A stretch of DNA of 64,000 nt from Crenobacter oryzisoli (lineage in GTDB: Bacteria > Pseudomonadota > Gammaproteobacteria > Burkholderiales > Chromobacteriaceae), in NCBI RefSeq assembly GCF_030385785.1, contig NZ_JAUEDK010000013.1:1-64000 (forward strand). The letters are read 5' to 3'. The position numbers and the translations under genes are program-made. Below, in pieces: positions 33,823 to 43,662 of this stretch (position 1 is its first letter; each line of letters begins with the position of its first letter). The notes under the pieces are model-generated. The model was not told the origin of the DNA and did no database searches. It worked only from the letters and a program-made list of their open reading frames with translations.

Positions 33823-35871
33823 TCAGATCTCGAAGAAAACGCCGGATTCCAGCCCCGCACGCAAATACTCGGCCAGGCGCAGGCGCACATTGGTTTCTCG
33901 TGCGGTTGCGTGAAGATGATGAAATGCGCCCATCTCGTCCTCGTCCTCGGCGCCACGCCGAATGGTTGCGTCGGTCGCTTCCGACAGTCGGCAATAGATG
34001 GGGGTCCCGTAGCGCAATGACATCATGCGTGGCGCAGGGTAGCCGTTGTTCTGCGGCAGGCAGTGGTAGCATTGTGGCACGCGTGAACCGGTAGGAAGCC
34101 AGGAGAAGCGCACGCATCCGGTCTGCTTCTGTTCTGCGAGAACCGGCGCGGTCCACCCATCGCCCGCTTCGAGCTCGGCCAACACCAGGCTGTTTGAGAT
34201 CAACGGCATGGAGACGGCATGCAGTTTGCCGATGGCCGTGCAGCCCATCAGAGAAAGGCGGGCCCCCGCCGACCTGCCATCCGGCGCGGCGAATGCCACC
34301 CCGTTGATGACTGTCGCGTCGATGACGGAATCAAAGGCCGATACATTGCCGTCCGGATGCGTGCGCAAACCGCCGACTATGGAGCGCGTAAGCGTCAAGT
34401 GCGTGTCCGCAATGTCCACGATCACGCTTGGTTCACCTGGATGCGCAGGTTCGCCGTTCGGATTCAGCGACCAGCCGGGCACCAGTGTCGTATGGACGAT
34501 GCTCAAGCGTGCCAAGTGGTTATCAGTCGTCGCTGGTACGTGCAGATTGTGGCCGCTAACGAGTAGTCCGTTGAGCGCGAATTCGCTATCGACATCCCCC
34601 TTGACGGTGAATCCGCCGGTCAATACCAGTGACGCCCGTCGCTCGTTTTCGCTGCGCAGCTCGATGTAACCGCCCGCCTTGACATGAACGGTCAGCGTCT
34701 CCTCATAACGGCCGTTGTCCGTCACAACCACCACACCGTCGCCGTTCAACTGGTCGAGTGCCGCCTGAATGGTGGCGTGGTCGTCGGGCACGTGCAGGAC
34801 CGTCTGATTGGGCTTTGCTCCAAAGCTCGCCGTGCGCTCGTACTCTCCTCCGCCCATCTGTGCGCTGAAGCCATAGTGATATGACACTTCCAGCCGTGTG
34901 ATCGGCGCTGCGGGTGCGGCCGGCAACGCAATGCGGCCCAACACCGGGTCGATGGCAATCTTGCTATCGGGCAGATGTGCCCAGGTTGCGCCGTCGTCGC
35001 CCAGATTGCACACACACACGCCGGTAACCGGCACCGGTGTGGGGTCACCGTTGATGTACACCGCGAGACTGAGGTCCTGGCCGTAGTAGGTCGGCAGAGC
35101 GGGGAGTTTGGTGTCTATGTCTTGGTCCAGCACTCTCCGTGACAAGGGCATCGGCACATTGAACGGCTCGGCAATGTGGGTAATCCGCTCCTCGGACTCG
35201 GGGCGGTTATAGAGCGGCATGTCATGGTTGAGCGGGCTCACGCGCCAACGCCTGGCATCCACCGGATCCGCCTGCACGGCTGGCGAACGAGTGGATGGAT
35301 ACGCATCGACCGGCCAGAGGAAGAGTCCGACGTTGGGAATGTTATGGCGCCCCCGTCTGCTGCTTATCCGGCGCACATCCACGGTATGCGCCACAGTGTC
35401 GAAAGCGCTGCCGATGCGCTCCAGCGGCTCCCACTGGCGCAAGTCAGGAGCGTAGTGATTGCGTGGCCGGACATGGTTCATGTATTGCGTAGTGGCGAGC
35501 GTTTGGAAGAACTCCACGGCGCGGGCGTTCCAACCGGTCACATCACGCGCCAGCTGCTCCAGCACGGCGGCAGTGCCCTTGCGCCGACGCAGCGCGATGG
35601 TATGGGCCACTTCTGCCCGCGGGCTGCCAACCCCCAGCACCTCGCCGTAAAGGGGCCGGTAGCCAATGAGATCGCCGATGTAGGGCACGACCCAGTCGGC
35701 GCAGGTTTCGATGAACTGATCGTCATACAACTGTTCGATGTTCTCTTCCATCACCGCCAATTGTTCGGCAATGACGGCGATCAGCGCACGCAACGGTCCA
35801 CCCAGCTCCTCATCGCGGATCCGATGAATCGCGGGTAGCAGGCGATAGAGCGTCTCGGCATCGAAGCTCAC
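33823..35871 (-). CDS. eCIS tail protein I-like (Afp12-type) wedge protein with beta-helix insert
   Basis: This 682-residue protein starts MSFDAETLYRLLPAIHRIRD. The first 200 residues match the gpI-like module of contractile tails (DWVVPYIGDLIGYRPLYG, ALRRRKGTAAVLEQLARDVT). The middle contains a short beta-helix (DDHATIQAALDQLNG, LTVHVKAGGYIELRS). The C-terminus has the eCIS-typical LRYGTPIYCRLSEATDATIR and AEDEDEMGAFHHL. It is expected to join the baseplate wedge and hold tail fibres. Its start overlaps the stop of the second gpJ-like gene by four bases (ATGA), indicating translational coupling. Confidence 0.8.
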   Translation of the reverse strand: MSFDAETLYRLLPAIHRIRDEELGGPLRALIAVIAEQLAVMEENIEQLYDDQFIETCADWVVPYIGDLIGYRPLYGEVLGVGSPRAEVAHTIALRRRKGTAAVLEQLARDVTGWNARAVEFFQTLATTQYMNHVRPRNHYAPDLRQWEPLERIGSAFDTVAHTVDVRRISSRRGRHNIPNVGLFLWPVDAYPSTRSPAVQADPVDARRWRVSPLNHDMPLYNRPESEERITHIAEPFNVPMPLSRRVLDQDIDTKLPALPTYYGQDLSLAVYINGDPTPVPVTGVCVCNLGDDGATWAHLPDSKIAIDPVLGRIALPAAPAAPITRLEVSYHYGFSAQMGGGEYERTASFGAKPNQTVLHVPDDHATIQAALDQLNGDGVVVVTDNGRYEETLTVHVKAGGYIELRSENERRASLVLTGGFTVKGDVDSEFALNGLLVSGHNLHVPATTDNHLARLSIVHTTLVPGWSLNPNGEPAHPGEPSVIVDIADTHLTLTRSIVGGLRTHPDGNVSAFDSVIDATVINGVAFAAPDGRSAGARLSLMGCTAIGKLHAVSMPLISNSLVLAELEAGDGWTAPVLAEQKQTGCVRFSWLPTGSRVPQCYHCLPQNNGYPAPRMMSLRYGTPIYCRLSEATDATIRRGAEDEDEMGAFHHLHATARETNVRLRLAEYLRAGLESGVFFEI

Positions 35872-38645
35872 GGCATGACCTCCAGGATGAGTGGGCCGGC
35901 GTCGAGCGTCAGCAGTTCCGCGGCCTGCGGCAGTGCGGTGAGAGAGGTTTCAGGCAGCCGTGCGAACAGACGCGGATCCAGACGGGGCGTGACGCCCTGA
36001 TCGGGCCGATACAGTTCAATCACATTCACGGCCTGCACGCTGGCCACGCCGTGCAGGACGGCCACCACTTCATCGACCGACACCTGTTGCCCGAAATGCC
36101 GCGCGGCGAAGCCAAAGGCGCTGCGCAACGCCTCCTCGGCACGCTTCAGCACCATGTCGGTTTCGGCGTCGGGAGCCACTTTGACGGCGGCACGCAGGCG
36201 GAACGTCGCTTGCCGATAATTGGCCAGACGCAGGGGGAGCAAGGCGTCGCCATAGCGTCTCAGCGCTGCCAGCAGATTGCCGGCACTGGACTCATCGACC
36301 GCCTCACCCGCCGTACCCGCCACCGTCACGAACACGCCGCGTCCCGGCCCAGCCGCGATCCAGGTGGCATGTGCCTTGGCGATGCCGGCGAAGCTTCGGG
36401 AGAAATCCTCGTAGTCCTGCACGGAAACAGCACGATCCAGCGTGAGAACCGTGAGCGGCGCGTTCGCACGCGCGGTGTCCATGGTTTCCGCATCCTGACC
36501 GCCGCGGGCAGGTTCCGGGTTGGTCACGCCGCTGATGCCGAGCGGGCGCGTGAGCAGATTGCCCAGCTTGCCGGCGGAGACGTTGCCGCCGGCGCCGATG
36601 CCTTTGCGGTAACGGGCGCGGATATTGTCCTGCCCACTGGGCGGACGGGCGCCTTCTATGCCGTCGCCGAAGGTCACCGTGGTATGGCCATTGTCGTCGA
36701 TCGCCGTGGTGAAGACGCGATCGTTTGGCCCCTGCTCATACAGTGAGGGTACCTCTTGCCATAGCAAGTCGTTGACGCGAAGAGCCAGCGACGACAGGCG
36801 TCCGCTAGCTGTACTGGCGCTCACATGAGTGACGGGTGACTGCCGCAACATGAATTGCTGGTCCGGCTTGCCGGCTGTGCTACTACCGAGGATTTCGTTG
36901 ACCGTCTCACCATGGGTCGCCGGAGCTACATTGGCGTTGACCCGCACGCTCTGGCGATCATAAACATGCTGCGTGGCGGTTTTCAGATGCAGCGTGGTGC
37001 CATCGCGGCCGTGCTCGACCGCACCGACCTTCTCGTCGATGAAGACGATTTCCGCCAGGGTCTTGTCCTTCTCCAACGCCGGCTGCAGGAAGATTTGGTC
37101 ACCCGTCACATCAAGTATGCCGATCGCACCGTCACGATCACGCAAGCTCAGGCGGAGCAGTTCAGCCTTTCCGACTGACGCACCGAGTTCCTCCGGTGAC
37201 AGTTGAACGGTCGTAAGGCCATCCCGCTTGAGCGGTACCGCAATCATTTGCAGCGAGTCATACGGCATTAGGGGCACAGGGGAACCGCCGCCATCCAGCG
37301 TCAAGGTCAGTCCCTGGGCGGCAATGCCGATGCGTTGCAACTTGCCGCTCAGCGCCAGCGCTTGTTCAGGAGCCAGTGCCTTTTGCAGGCTTCCGAAGGT
37401 GAGCTGCTGGCCGAACACCGGATACTTCAGTGGACGTGCCGCGACGGCCAGCTCTTCGCCCTGCGCCAACACCAAAGTGCCCTGAATGGTGCCGCTCGTC
37501 GGGATGTCGCCGTCCAGTGTGATACGGGTAACCTTTCCGCTGAGCCCGAAGTCAGTTCGCGACAGCACCGATACCGCGTTAACGCGAAAGAGTTCCACGT
37601 CACCAGGCAGTGAAGTGCTGCCGTCTGCCCCGTGCGATACCAGCACCACCCAGCTGTTGGCCGTGATCTTGGGGTAGGCGGCATCAAGATCAATTGATTT
37701 CCCGCCGATTTTGTAATTCTTCCATTTCATACCTGCGCCGGCATTGATGTCGTTCACCAAGGTGGACAGCGCGGTTCCTCTACGCCCCATCAGGCGCGGA
37801 TCGGGGGCGTTGTAGCCGAACACCGCTGCGCGTTGGCGCAGCACGTAGACCCGCGGCGAGTCCTGTGCCGGGAGGGTCGAAGTGCTGCCGAGGCCTTCGT
37901 GCCAGCTGACGCGGGTGATGCCTTGCGCGATGTCGGGCTCGACCTTCGCCACGATCCGGACATCCCATCGTTCGGAGCGAAGGGCCACCGCGCGCTCCTG
38001 CCCGACGATGAGCAGCGCGTCGCCCGGCACTAGGCCGGTCGACACGCCGGAAAGATAGAGGTCGGTGTCGTCGCGTTGCGGCTGCCAGGCGATGGTGGTT
38101 TGCATCGGCATGGCGTTCCAGGTCGCACGCGCCTCAATCGTCTCCACCGTTTCGAAGGTCTGGGGTTGTTCATTGGGCCCAGGTACGCTCTGCACCCGCG
38201 TGCCCGTCGGCACCGGCACGGGAGCCAGCGCTTGCCCCGGCAGGCCGGGCGCCTCCTGCAAGGAAAACGCCAGCCAGGTCGAGGCGGCCACCCCGGGTGC
38301 GAGCTGGTAGCCGACCAAGCGCGCCAGTTCGAGAATCGAGCGGCGCTCGCTCGCGGTGCGCAGGAAGTTTTCGTTGGCGATACGCTCCTGGTAGAAGCTC
38401 AGCACGTCCAGTAAGGTGGCCGCGGCATCGCACAGCGCGATCGTGAAGTCATCGTCAGCACGGGCGGTGAGCCGCGCGAGCGCCGGGAAGTCGGTCGAGG
38501 ACAGCCGCGCCAGCAGGGAGGCGCGGAAATCGCCGTGGCGCCCGACGCGATAGGCAATCGAGGGCAGACCGGGCCGGTTGTCGAGTCGCTTCGGCGTCTC
38601 CGCTTCCAGGCCGGCACAACAGCCGCAATCGTCGTTCTCGTCCAT
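35868..38645 (-). CDS. eCIS gpJ-like baseplate wedge protein 2 (Afp11-type)
   Basis: A 925-residue baseplate protein. The N-terminus MDENDDCGCCAGLEAETPKR with a CGCC cluster and the following LDVLSFYQERIANENFLRTA, RSILELARLVGYQLAPGVAA are typical of gpJ-like wedge proteins of eCIS loci. The C-terminal third (VTFGDGIEGARPPSGQDNIR, RYRKGIGAGGNVSAGKLG, ALTPLDY-like VSVQDYEDFSRSF) matches the baseplate J-like domain. It forms part of the wedge ring linking sheath initiation to the hub. It follows the first gpJ-like protein by 15 bases. Having two consecutive gpJ-like genes is usual in several eCIS lineages. Confidence 0.85.
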   Translation of the reverse strand: MDENDDCGCCAGLEAETPKRLDNRPGLPSIAYRVGRHGDFRASLLARLSSTDFPALARLTARADDDFTIALCDAAATLLDVLSFYQERIANENFLRTASERRSILELARLVGYQLAPGVAASTWLAFSLQEAPGLPGQALAPVPVPTGTRVQSVPGPNEQPQTFETVETIEARATWNAMPMQTTIAWQPQRDDTDLYLSGVSTGLVPGDALLIVGQERAVALRSERWDVRIVAKVEPDIAQGITRVSWHEGLGSTSTLPAQDSPRVYVLRQRAAVFGYNAPDPRLMGRRGTALSTLVNDINAGAGMKWKNYKIGGKSIDLDAAYPKITANSWVVLVSHGADGSTSLPGDVELFRVNAVSVLSRTDFGLSGKVTRITLDGDIPTSGTIQGTLVLAQGEELAVAARPLKYPVFGQQLTFGSLQKALAPEQALALSGKLQRIGIAAQGLTLTLDGGGSPVPLMPYDSLQMIAVPLKRDGLTTVQLSPEELGASVGKAELLRLSLRDRDGAIGILDVTGDQIFLQPALEKDKTLAEIVFIDEKVGAVEHGRDGTTLHLKTATQHVYDRQSVRVNANVAPATHGETVNEILGSSTAGKPDQQFMLRQSPVTHVSASTASGRLSSLALRVNDLLWQEVPSLYEQGPNDRVFTTAIDDNGHTTVTFGDGIEGARPPSGQDNIRARYRKGIGAGGNVSAGKLGNLLTRPLGISGVTNPEPARGGQDAETMDTARANAPLTVLTLDRAVSVQDYEDFSRSFAGIAKAHATWIAAGPGRGVFVTVAGTAGEAVDESSAGNLLAALRRYGDALLPLRLANYRQATFRLRAAVKVAPDAETDMVLKRAEEALRSAFGFAARHFGQQVSVDEVVAVLHGVASVQAVNVIELYRPDQGVTPRLDPRLFARLPETSLTALPQAAELLTLDAGPLILEVMP

Positions 38646-38660
38646 GCCGTCACCTGTGGA

Positions 38661-41306
38661 TTACTTGCCGCCGTGGAGATGGAGCCGCAACACGCCCCGC
38701 TCCGGGAAATTGACGTCATTGTCGAGCCGGGCTATTTCCAGTCGCCCCAACCTCATCACGCCCTCGTGCAGCGCGCGCAGGTCGTCGGTTTGACCCTGCC
38801 GCCCAAAACGGGTGATCTCGACCGTCTCCACCCCCGGCACGCTACGCGCAGCGGCATAGATCGTGCTCAGGTACACCGCTTGGCCGAAGGTGAGCTCATC
38901 CGGATGGAACAAGCCGCGCCGGCCGTCAGGCAAATCCCGTTTGCCCAATACCTGCAGCAATGCCTCTTGGACGTCGCTACGGAAATGATCCGATGTCACG
39001 CATACCGTCATTTCTAGCTCCAGCGGCACATAGATCGGGTCGTTGAAGGCGACGTCGTGGCCGGCCATGCGATAGGGCTCGACGAAGTCATCGAGCTCTG
39101 CGCGGTAGTGATCGTCCATCGCTTCGCCGCCTTCGCGGTCGATCGTGATGAATAGGGTGTGCCAACTGCCGGTCCAGCGCTGGGTGGCGGCTGCACGCTG
39201 CACATCGTCGAAGCGTTCGGTGACGGCAGCGTAGTCGTCTGGCGTCACGGCGCGTTCCTGGATGCGGAAAGCCTGCGGCGCCCGGCGACGAATCCGCTCC
39301 GCGCCCTCCGCCTCGCTGCCACCGCGCGCGGGAAGGGGGTTGCGCACTGCGGCAAGCCGTACGTCATCGGTCACCACATGCGCGAGCGCGTCGGCGCCGA
39401 TATTGCCGGCCACCCCCTGCCCGATCCGGTAGTCGACAACGAAACTCATACCGCTTTCGGGCCGGCGGCCGTGTTGGCCATCACCGAAGCGCAGAGAGGC
39501 AGAGCCGTCGTGCTCGCTTTCCACCACGAAGTGGAGGTCCTCCTCCGTGCTATTGAGAAGATCTCGCTGCGCCCCCCACGATTCCTGTACAGGTTTGCCG
39601 CCGAACTCGCTGGTACTGGTGAGCCGAACGACCGGTAGCACGTCGGCGTTATCCCATTTGAAGGCCTGCGTCGCCGGCGCGTTGGGGTCAAAGACCTGAC
39701 GTATGCGCATCCTGCGGCCGGGGACGACGAGGAACTTTTGAATGGTCGCGGCATGGGTCAACGGATACTTTGCCAGCCCCGGGCGGTAACGCACCGGCAG
39801 GGGCTCGGCCGTGGGCGGCAGGCAGTGATCGGCGCTTTGCACGACCGGGAACCGCAGGCGTGCGCCGGGCACAGCGCCGAGCGACTCACCGAGTACGGTC
39901 AGGCCGTGGTCGGCCAGTATGATGTTGCCGCGCACCACGCTGACGTCGTCGATGAAGCGCGCGCCATGTTCGTCATCGGTTCGTGCGGAGATGCACAACG
40001 CGAAGGGCAGCGCGTCGGCGCTGGCCCACTCGATCTCGGTGATCGGCGCGTCATTGAGGGGGTCGACCAGTGGATTGGCGTCATCCATAAGACGAATGGC
40101 CGTCAGCCGCACCGCATGACGATGCGCGGGGTCGGCATCGCTGGCCACGCCGGTAAACGGCCCCTTCACTTCTTCGAAGATCAGCACATCCCCCACCTGC
40201 AGCGTATCGAGGTGCCCTCTCAATGTGGCCGACATCGCGCCCTTGGGCAGGCAGCAGCGACGGTCGCCCCAGGTGTAGAAATGCATCTCGTGGTGAGTGG
40301 CATAGAGCGTCACCGTGGTCGAGGCATCGAGTTGCAACTCGCCCTGCGGATGCAGCGGCTCGAACACCGTCGGCTGGGCGGCGAAAGCGTCACGATTATC
40401 GCGCGAGAGCGGGTCGGCAGCGATGCGCGCGGGCAGCCGTGGCACGCGCGACAGGAAGCTCAGTCCAGTAAGCTGGACGGTGGCATTCGGAACACCTTCC
40501 TCCAGCACCAGCTGCACCCAGGTTCGGGCGTTGCTGCCTTCATGCAGTGCGTAGTCGACCAGCAAGGCATGACGGCGCAAGGAGGTGCGCCGCCGCGCCG
40601 TCTCCAAATAGGCCTCGGTGGCGACGGCGTCCTGCCAATAGCTAAGCTGATCGCCAGCGTAGGCCAGCAATTCCACCAGCGTGACACCGAGATCGGCCGG
40701 CGTACCAGCCCGCCAAGCCGGCAGCAGCTGGGTCATGCGGTCCAACATCAGGCGACGAAAACTGGCGTAGTCCTTGGCCAGATAGTTGATATCCGGCACC
40801 GGGATGGCAGATTCCATGCAGGTATGGCAGGGCCGGCAATCGAAGTCGCTCGGACATTCGACCTTGAACGAAAACGTTACCCCCGCCAGCCGCGGATCGA
40901 ATCCGGACGGGGCTCGGGTATCGGTCTTCGAACGTTGCAGACCCAATTGATACGGCGAGTAGTCGCCATTCGAATCGGTACGCACCAACAGCACGTGATC
41001 CGCCGAGGGCAAACCCTTGAAGAAGGTCTGCTCGGCGGCCGTGGTGAAAGGGGCCACCGGCGGGCTGGCGGCAACGGCGATCCATTCGATGTGCACGTCG
41101 CGTACCCGCTCGCCACCGGTCAACCGGACATTGTCCAAGGTCAGGGCAGGCGCCGGCTTCAGACAGCGCAATAGCAAGGTGCGCTGGCGAGGGCTGCCAG
41201 CCGGCGCATCGCCGTCGAGTACTTCGAGGTAATCGATGCCGTTGAGCGTCGGGTGTTCATCGACCGCATTGCGCCGCAGTTCGTCGCAGCAGGTATAGCG
41301 CGTCAT
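38661..41306 (-). CDS. eCIS gpJ-like baseplate wedge protein 1 (Afp11-type)
   Basis: From ATG 41306 the protein has 881 residues, beginning MTRYTCCDELRRNAVDEHPT. It contains the Cys cluster FDCRPCHTC, the conserved DINYLAKDYASFRRLMLDRM and LVELLAYAGDQLSYWQDAVA, and the C-terminal J-like segment (RFGDGQHGRRPESGMSF, AVTPDDYAAVTERFDDVQRA). The start overlaps the gp25 gene's stop by four bases; a longer frame to 41444 would run through that gene and is rejected. Similar in plan to its downstream neighbour, it presumably occupies the inner or outer wedge ring. Confidence 0.85.
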   Translation of the reverse strand: MTRYTCCDELRRNAVDEHPTLNGIDYLEVLDGDAPAGSPRQRTLLLRCLKPAPALTLDNVRLTGGERVRDVHIEWIAVAASPPVAPFTTAAEQTFFKGLPSADHVLLVRTDSNGDYSPYQLGLQRSKTDTRAPSGFDPRLAGVTFSFKVECPSDFDCRPCHTCMESAIPVPDINYLAKDYASFRRLMLDRMTQLLPAWRAGTPADLGVTLVELLAYAGDQLSYWQDAVATEAYLETARRRTSLRRHALLVDYALHEGSNARTWVQLVLEEGVPNATVQLTGLSFLSRVPRLPARIAADPLSRDNRDAFAAQPTVFEPLHPQGELQLDASTTVTLYATHHEMHFYTWGDRRCCLPKGAMSATLRGHLDTLQVGDVLIFEEVKGPFTGVASDADPAHRHAVRLTAIRLMDDANPLVDPLNDAPITEIEWASADALPFALCISARTDDEHGARFIDDVSVVRGNIILADHGLTVLGESLGAVPGARLRFPVVQSADHCLPPTAEPLPVRYRPGLAKYPLTHAATIQKFLVVPGRRMRIRQVFDPNAPATQAFKWDNADVLPVVRLTSTSEFGGKPVQESWGAQRDLLNSTEEDLHFVVESEHDGSASLRFGDGQHGRRPESGMSFVVDYRIGQGVAGNIGADALAHVVTDDVRLAAVRNPLPARGGSEAEGAERIRRRAPQAFRIQERAVTPDDYAAVTERFDDVQRAAATQRWTGSWHTLFITIDREGGEAMDDHYRAELDDFVEPYRMAGHDVAFNDPIYVPLELEMTVCVTSDHFRSDVQEALLQVLGKRDLPDGRRGLFHPDELTFGQAVYLSTIYAAARSVPGVETVEITRFGRQGQTDDLRALHEGVMRLGRLEIARLDNDVNFPERGVLRLHLHGGK

Positions 41307-41668
41307 GAGCCGATTCCTCCTCGCTCGAAGGTCTGCTGCTGCCTCACCTGGCTGCGGCGGATGAGGTATTGCACGGTCACGCGCAGCGTGGAATCCACGG
41401 CTTCCACAGCCACATCTTCGACGACGACGATGTCGCCCAGCCATTGCTGCAGCGCCCCCTGCACCAGCATCTGGGTGGCGGCGGCCAGCTCGGGACTGTT
41501 GGGAGCGAACACGAGCTGCATCACGCCGCTGCCGAAATCCGGCCGCATTACCCGCTCACCCGGCGAGGTGAAAAGCACCTGTTCGATCAGGCCGCGCACC
41601 CAGACTTCCTCTGAACACTCTGCGGTGCGTCCGCGTCCGTCGATGCTGTAGGGGTAGCTTAGGTTCAT
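41303..41668 (-). CDS. eCIS gp25-like baseplate protein (Afp9-type)
   Basis: This 121-residue protein has the GPW/gp25 pattern: MNLSYPYSIDGRGRTAECSE, IEQVLFTSPGERVMRPDFGS and GVMQLVFAPNS. gp25 proteins nucleate sheath assembly in the baseplate. It starts 7 bases after the PAAR-like gene stops and overlaps the next start by ATGA. Confidence 0.9.
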   Translation of the reverse strand: MNLSYPYSIDGRGRTAECSEEVWVRGLIEQVLFTSPGERVMRPDFGSGVMQLVFAPNSPELAAATQMLVQGALQQWLGDIVVVEDVAVEAVDSTLRVTVQYLIRRSQVRQQQTFERGGIGS

Positions 41669-41675
41669 GATGTCC

Positions 41676-41996
41676 TCAGCTGGCGATAACCCGTGTCTGC
41701 GCTGCCACCGGCAACAACGGCGTGCCGTTCGGCGCGCAGATGGCCTGGCTGTCCATCAGCACCAAGGGCTGGCCGTTGGAGGTGACCCGGCTCGCCGCCA
41801 CGATCCATTGCCCGGTGACGCAGGGCGACGGTGCGCCGCTGACGTTGAAGGCGCAGCCCGCCACCGTGTAAGGCGCGGCCATCGTGACGGTGGGCTGCCC
41901 GCTCACCATCACCCGCGGATTGGGCGCAGTCGGCATCGCGCTACCACCATGCGCGCACAGGACGGTGGCGCCGACATGCAACAGAGGCCCTGGCAT
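41676..41996 (-). CDS. eCIS PAAR-like spike tip protein (Afp10-type)
   Basis: This 106-residue protein contains MPGPLLHVGATVLCAHGGSA, VMVSGQPTVTMAAPYTVAGC and GQPLVLMDSQAICAPNGTPL. The arrangement of Cys, His and short G-x-P turns is that of small PAAR-like tips that sharpen the spike and bind a metal. It lies between the gp5-like spike and gp25 genes, the position used for the tip in Afp/PVC loci. Confidence 0.8.
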   Translation of the reverse strand: MPGPLLHVGATVLCAHGGSAMPTAPNPRVMVSGQPTVTMAAPYTVAGCAFNVSGAPSPCVTGQWIVAASRVTSNGQPLVLMDSQAICAPNGTPLLPVAAQTRVIAS

Positions 41997-42010
41997 GCTC
42001 TGTCCCTCCT

Positions 42011-42526
42011 CTACACGACAACCAGGGCGCCGTCGTTCACCGTGACATTCGGCCCGACCATCACGATGCTGGCGCCCTTGCCGTTCTGGATGTAAATGCC
42101 GGTGTCATTGACGATGATCGAGGCACCGGTGGTGCTTTTCAGCATGATCCCGCCGGTCGGCCCGGCCAGATCGGAAACCGTCAGGCCGTTCTGCAACGGC
42201 GTCTGGAAGGTGATGGCCGACAGCGGCGGCGGCGTCTGTTGCGACAGAGCGGGTAGCTCTGCCGCCGTGCCCCAGAAGCAGCCGACCCAGATCGGATAAT
42301 CGGGGTCGCCTTGCTCGAACTCCACCCACACGCCGGAGCCGATGAGGGGCAGCGCCACCATGCCGTTCTGTATCCCGGCGATCGGCACGCAGGGCATCGC
42401 CCAGGAACCGGGCGCAAGCGAACTCACGTCCGGCACCTGCACCTGCAAGCGCCCCATCTGCATCGGGTCGAGGTTGTTGAGCACCGAGCCGCGGTACTTG
42501 CCGAAGAATTTTCCTGACTCGTTCAT
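42011..42526 (-). CDS. eCIS spike protein, gp5/VgrG-like (Afp8-type C-terminal part)
   Basis: This 171-residue protein starts MNESGKFFGKYRGSVLNNLD with PMQMGRLQVQVPDVSS, the OB-fold entry of gp5/gpV spikes (GKYRG-V--N-DP---GR--V-VP). GSGVWVEFEQGDPDYPIWVG follows. The C-terminus (GIMLKSTTGASIIVNDTGIY) is a short triple-stranded beta-helix. It is the needle that pierces the target envelope, carried by the gp27-like hub encoded just upstream. It overlaps the hub gene by 4 bases. Confidence 0.85.
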   Translation of the reverse strand: MNESGKFFGKYRGSVLNNLDPMQMGRLQVQVPDVSSLAPGSWAMPCVPIAGIQNGMVALPLIGSGVWVEFEQGDPDYPIWVGCFWGTAAELPALSQQTPPPLSAITFQTPLQNGLTVSDLAGPTGGIMLKSTTGASIIVNDTGIYIQNGKGASIVMVGPNVTVNDGALVVV

Positions 42527-43662
42527 GGCACCACCCTCGGAACAATAGAGATCAGGCCGTTGCGGGTAAGGTTGAAGCGCTGTTTGAATTCGCCGCGCTT
42601 GAGCGTACTGGTCACGCTCTTCACGTAGTACAAGCCGTCATAGGCCTGGCCCGCGCCACGCACCCCGACTAGCTGGCGCGCCTTGAGCAGCCGGCCATAG
42701 CGCAGCACGTCGAGGCTGCCGCTGGCGCTGACCGAGTCCTGCGAGCGTGCCGCCTCCGCGACCCCTTGGCCGATGGCCTGGACCGGGTTGAGCTTGGCCG
42801 TGTCCTTCATCAGCTTGACATTGGCCAGCGGGGTCGACAGCACGCCCAGCGGCGGCTGCAACGGGTTGAGATTCGGAATCGGGATCGGGATTGGCACCCG
42901 CGTCGCCGGGTTCTGGATATACACGACGGGCAACACCCCCTTGGTGGGGTCGAAACTGAAGTTCAGCGACTCCACATTGGTATGCGCATCCATGTCGATG
43001 TTGAGTGCCGGCTGCGGCACGCCCGCCTTGATTTCCGGTCCGAAATAGGCAATGTTGGTGCCGGGTGCCGGACCGGGTTCGATGTAAAACACATAGCCGG
43101 CCTCCTGCGCCAACTGCTGCAGATAGTGCAGATCGGTACCCTGGTGACTCGGGATGCGCTCGATCGGAACCGGCACATCCAGGAAGATCGGCGGAATCGG
43201 CAGGGGGATAATGCCGAAGGCGGCGTACTTGGCGCAGATCAGCGCCACGCGTGCCGGCACCGGCATGGCCGGATAGGGCAGCCCGCTGAAGTCGGACATG
43301 TCCATCACCTTGGTCAGGTCCTCCCCGGTGACGGTGATGCTGCCCGGGGCGCCGTTCTGTCCGGTCTGCACCTCCACATTGGTCATCACGCCGTCGAACA
43401 GCACGCCCGGCGTGCCGTTCATCGTCACCACCAGCATCACGCGCAGCGCCGGCGTAGTGGGGCTGATATTGCCCCCTGCCGCGACGAGAAAAATAGTGTT
43501 CAGCTGCGAGCGGCTGTCGATCTGCAGCTTCAGCTGGAACCCGCTGGCCGAACCTGCTGAGGTGGTAACCTCCACGCTCTCCAACGCATCGATCACGATG
43601 CGTGGTGCCGGCAGCGGCACCACTGGCCCCATCAGCAAGGTGAGCTGGATGCCGCTAATCAT
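42523..43662 (-). CDS. eCIS hub protein, gp27/gpD-like
   Basis: A 379-residue hub protein of the phage late-control-D / gp27 type. It shows VMLVVTMNGTPGVLFDGVMT, VTGEDLTKVMDMSDFSGLPY and the conserved GTDLHYLQQLAQEAGYVFYI. The C-terminal YYVKSVTSTLKRGEFKQRFN followed by LTRNG is typical of this family. Hub and needle, one chain in VgrG, are separate genes here, as in several eCIS lineages. It overlaps the LysM gene upstream by 8 bases. Confidence 0.85.
   Translation of the reverse strand: MISGIQLTLLMGPVVPLPAPRIVIDALESVEVTTSAGSASGFQLKLQIDSRSQLNTIFLVAAGGNISPTTPALRVMLVVTMNGTPGVLFDGVMTNVEVQTGQNGAPGSITVTGEDLTKVMDMSDFSGLPYPAMPVPARVALICAKYAAFGIIPLPIPPIFLDVPVPIERIPSHQGTDLHYLQQLAQEAGYVFYIEPGPAPGTNIAYFGPEIKAGVPQPALNIDMDAHTNVESLNFSFDPTKGVLPVVYIQNPATRVPIPIPIPNLNPLQPPLGVLSTPLANVKLMKDTAKLNPVQAIGQGVAEAARSQDSVSASGSLDVLRYGRLLKARQLVGVRGAGQAYDGLYYVKSVTSTLKRGEFKQRFNLTRNGLISIVPRVVP

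Noticed and set aside
30540-33956. An extended start for the DUF6519 beta-helix gene
   Set aside because: The extension overlaps the gpI-like gene; the conserved family N-terminus begins at 33809.
39738-41174. A 478-codon plus-strand frame opposite the gpJ-like gene
   Set aside because: It is an antisense shadow in GC-rich coding DNA; the amino-acid composition is Arg/Gly/His/Gln-rich and has no domain features.
38661-41444. A longer 927-codon version of the first gpJ-like gene
   Set aside because: The extra 46 codons run antisense-free through the gp25 gene and lack a ribosome site; the ATGA overlap at 41306 and the MTRYTCC start are typical of the family.
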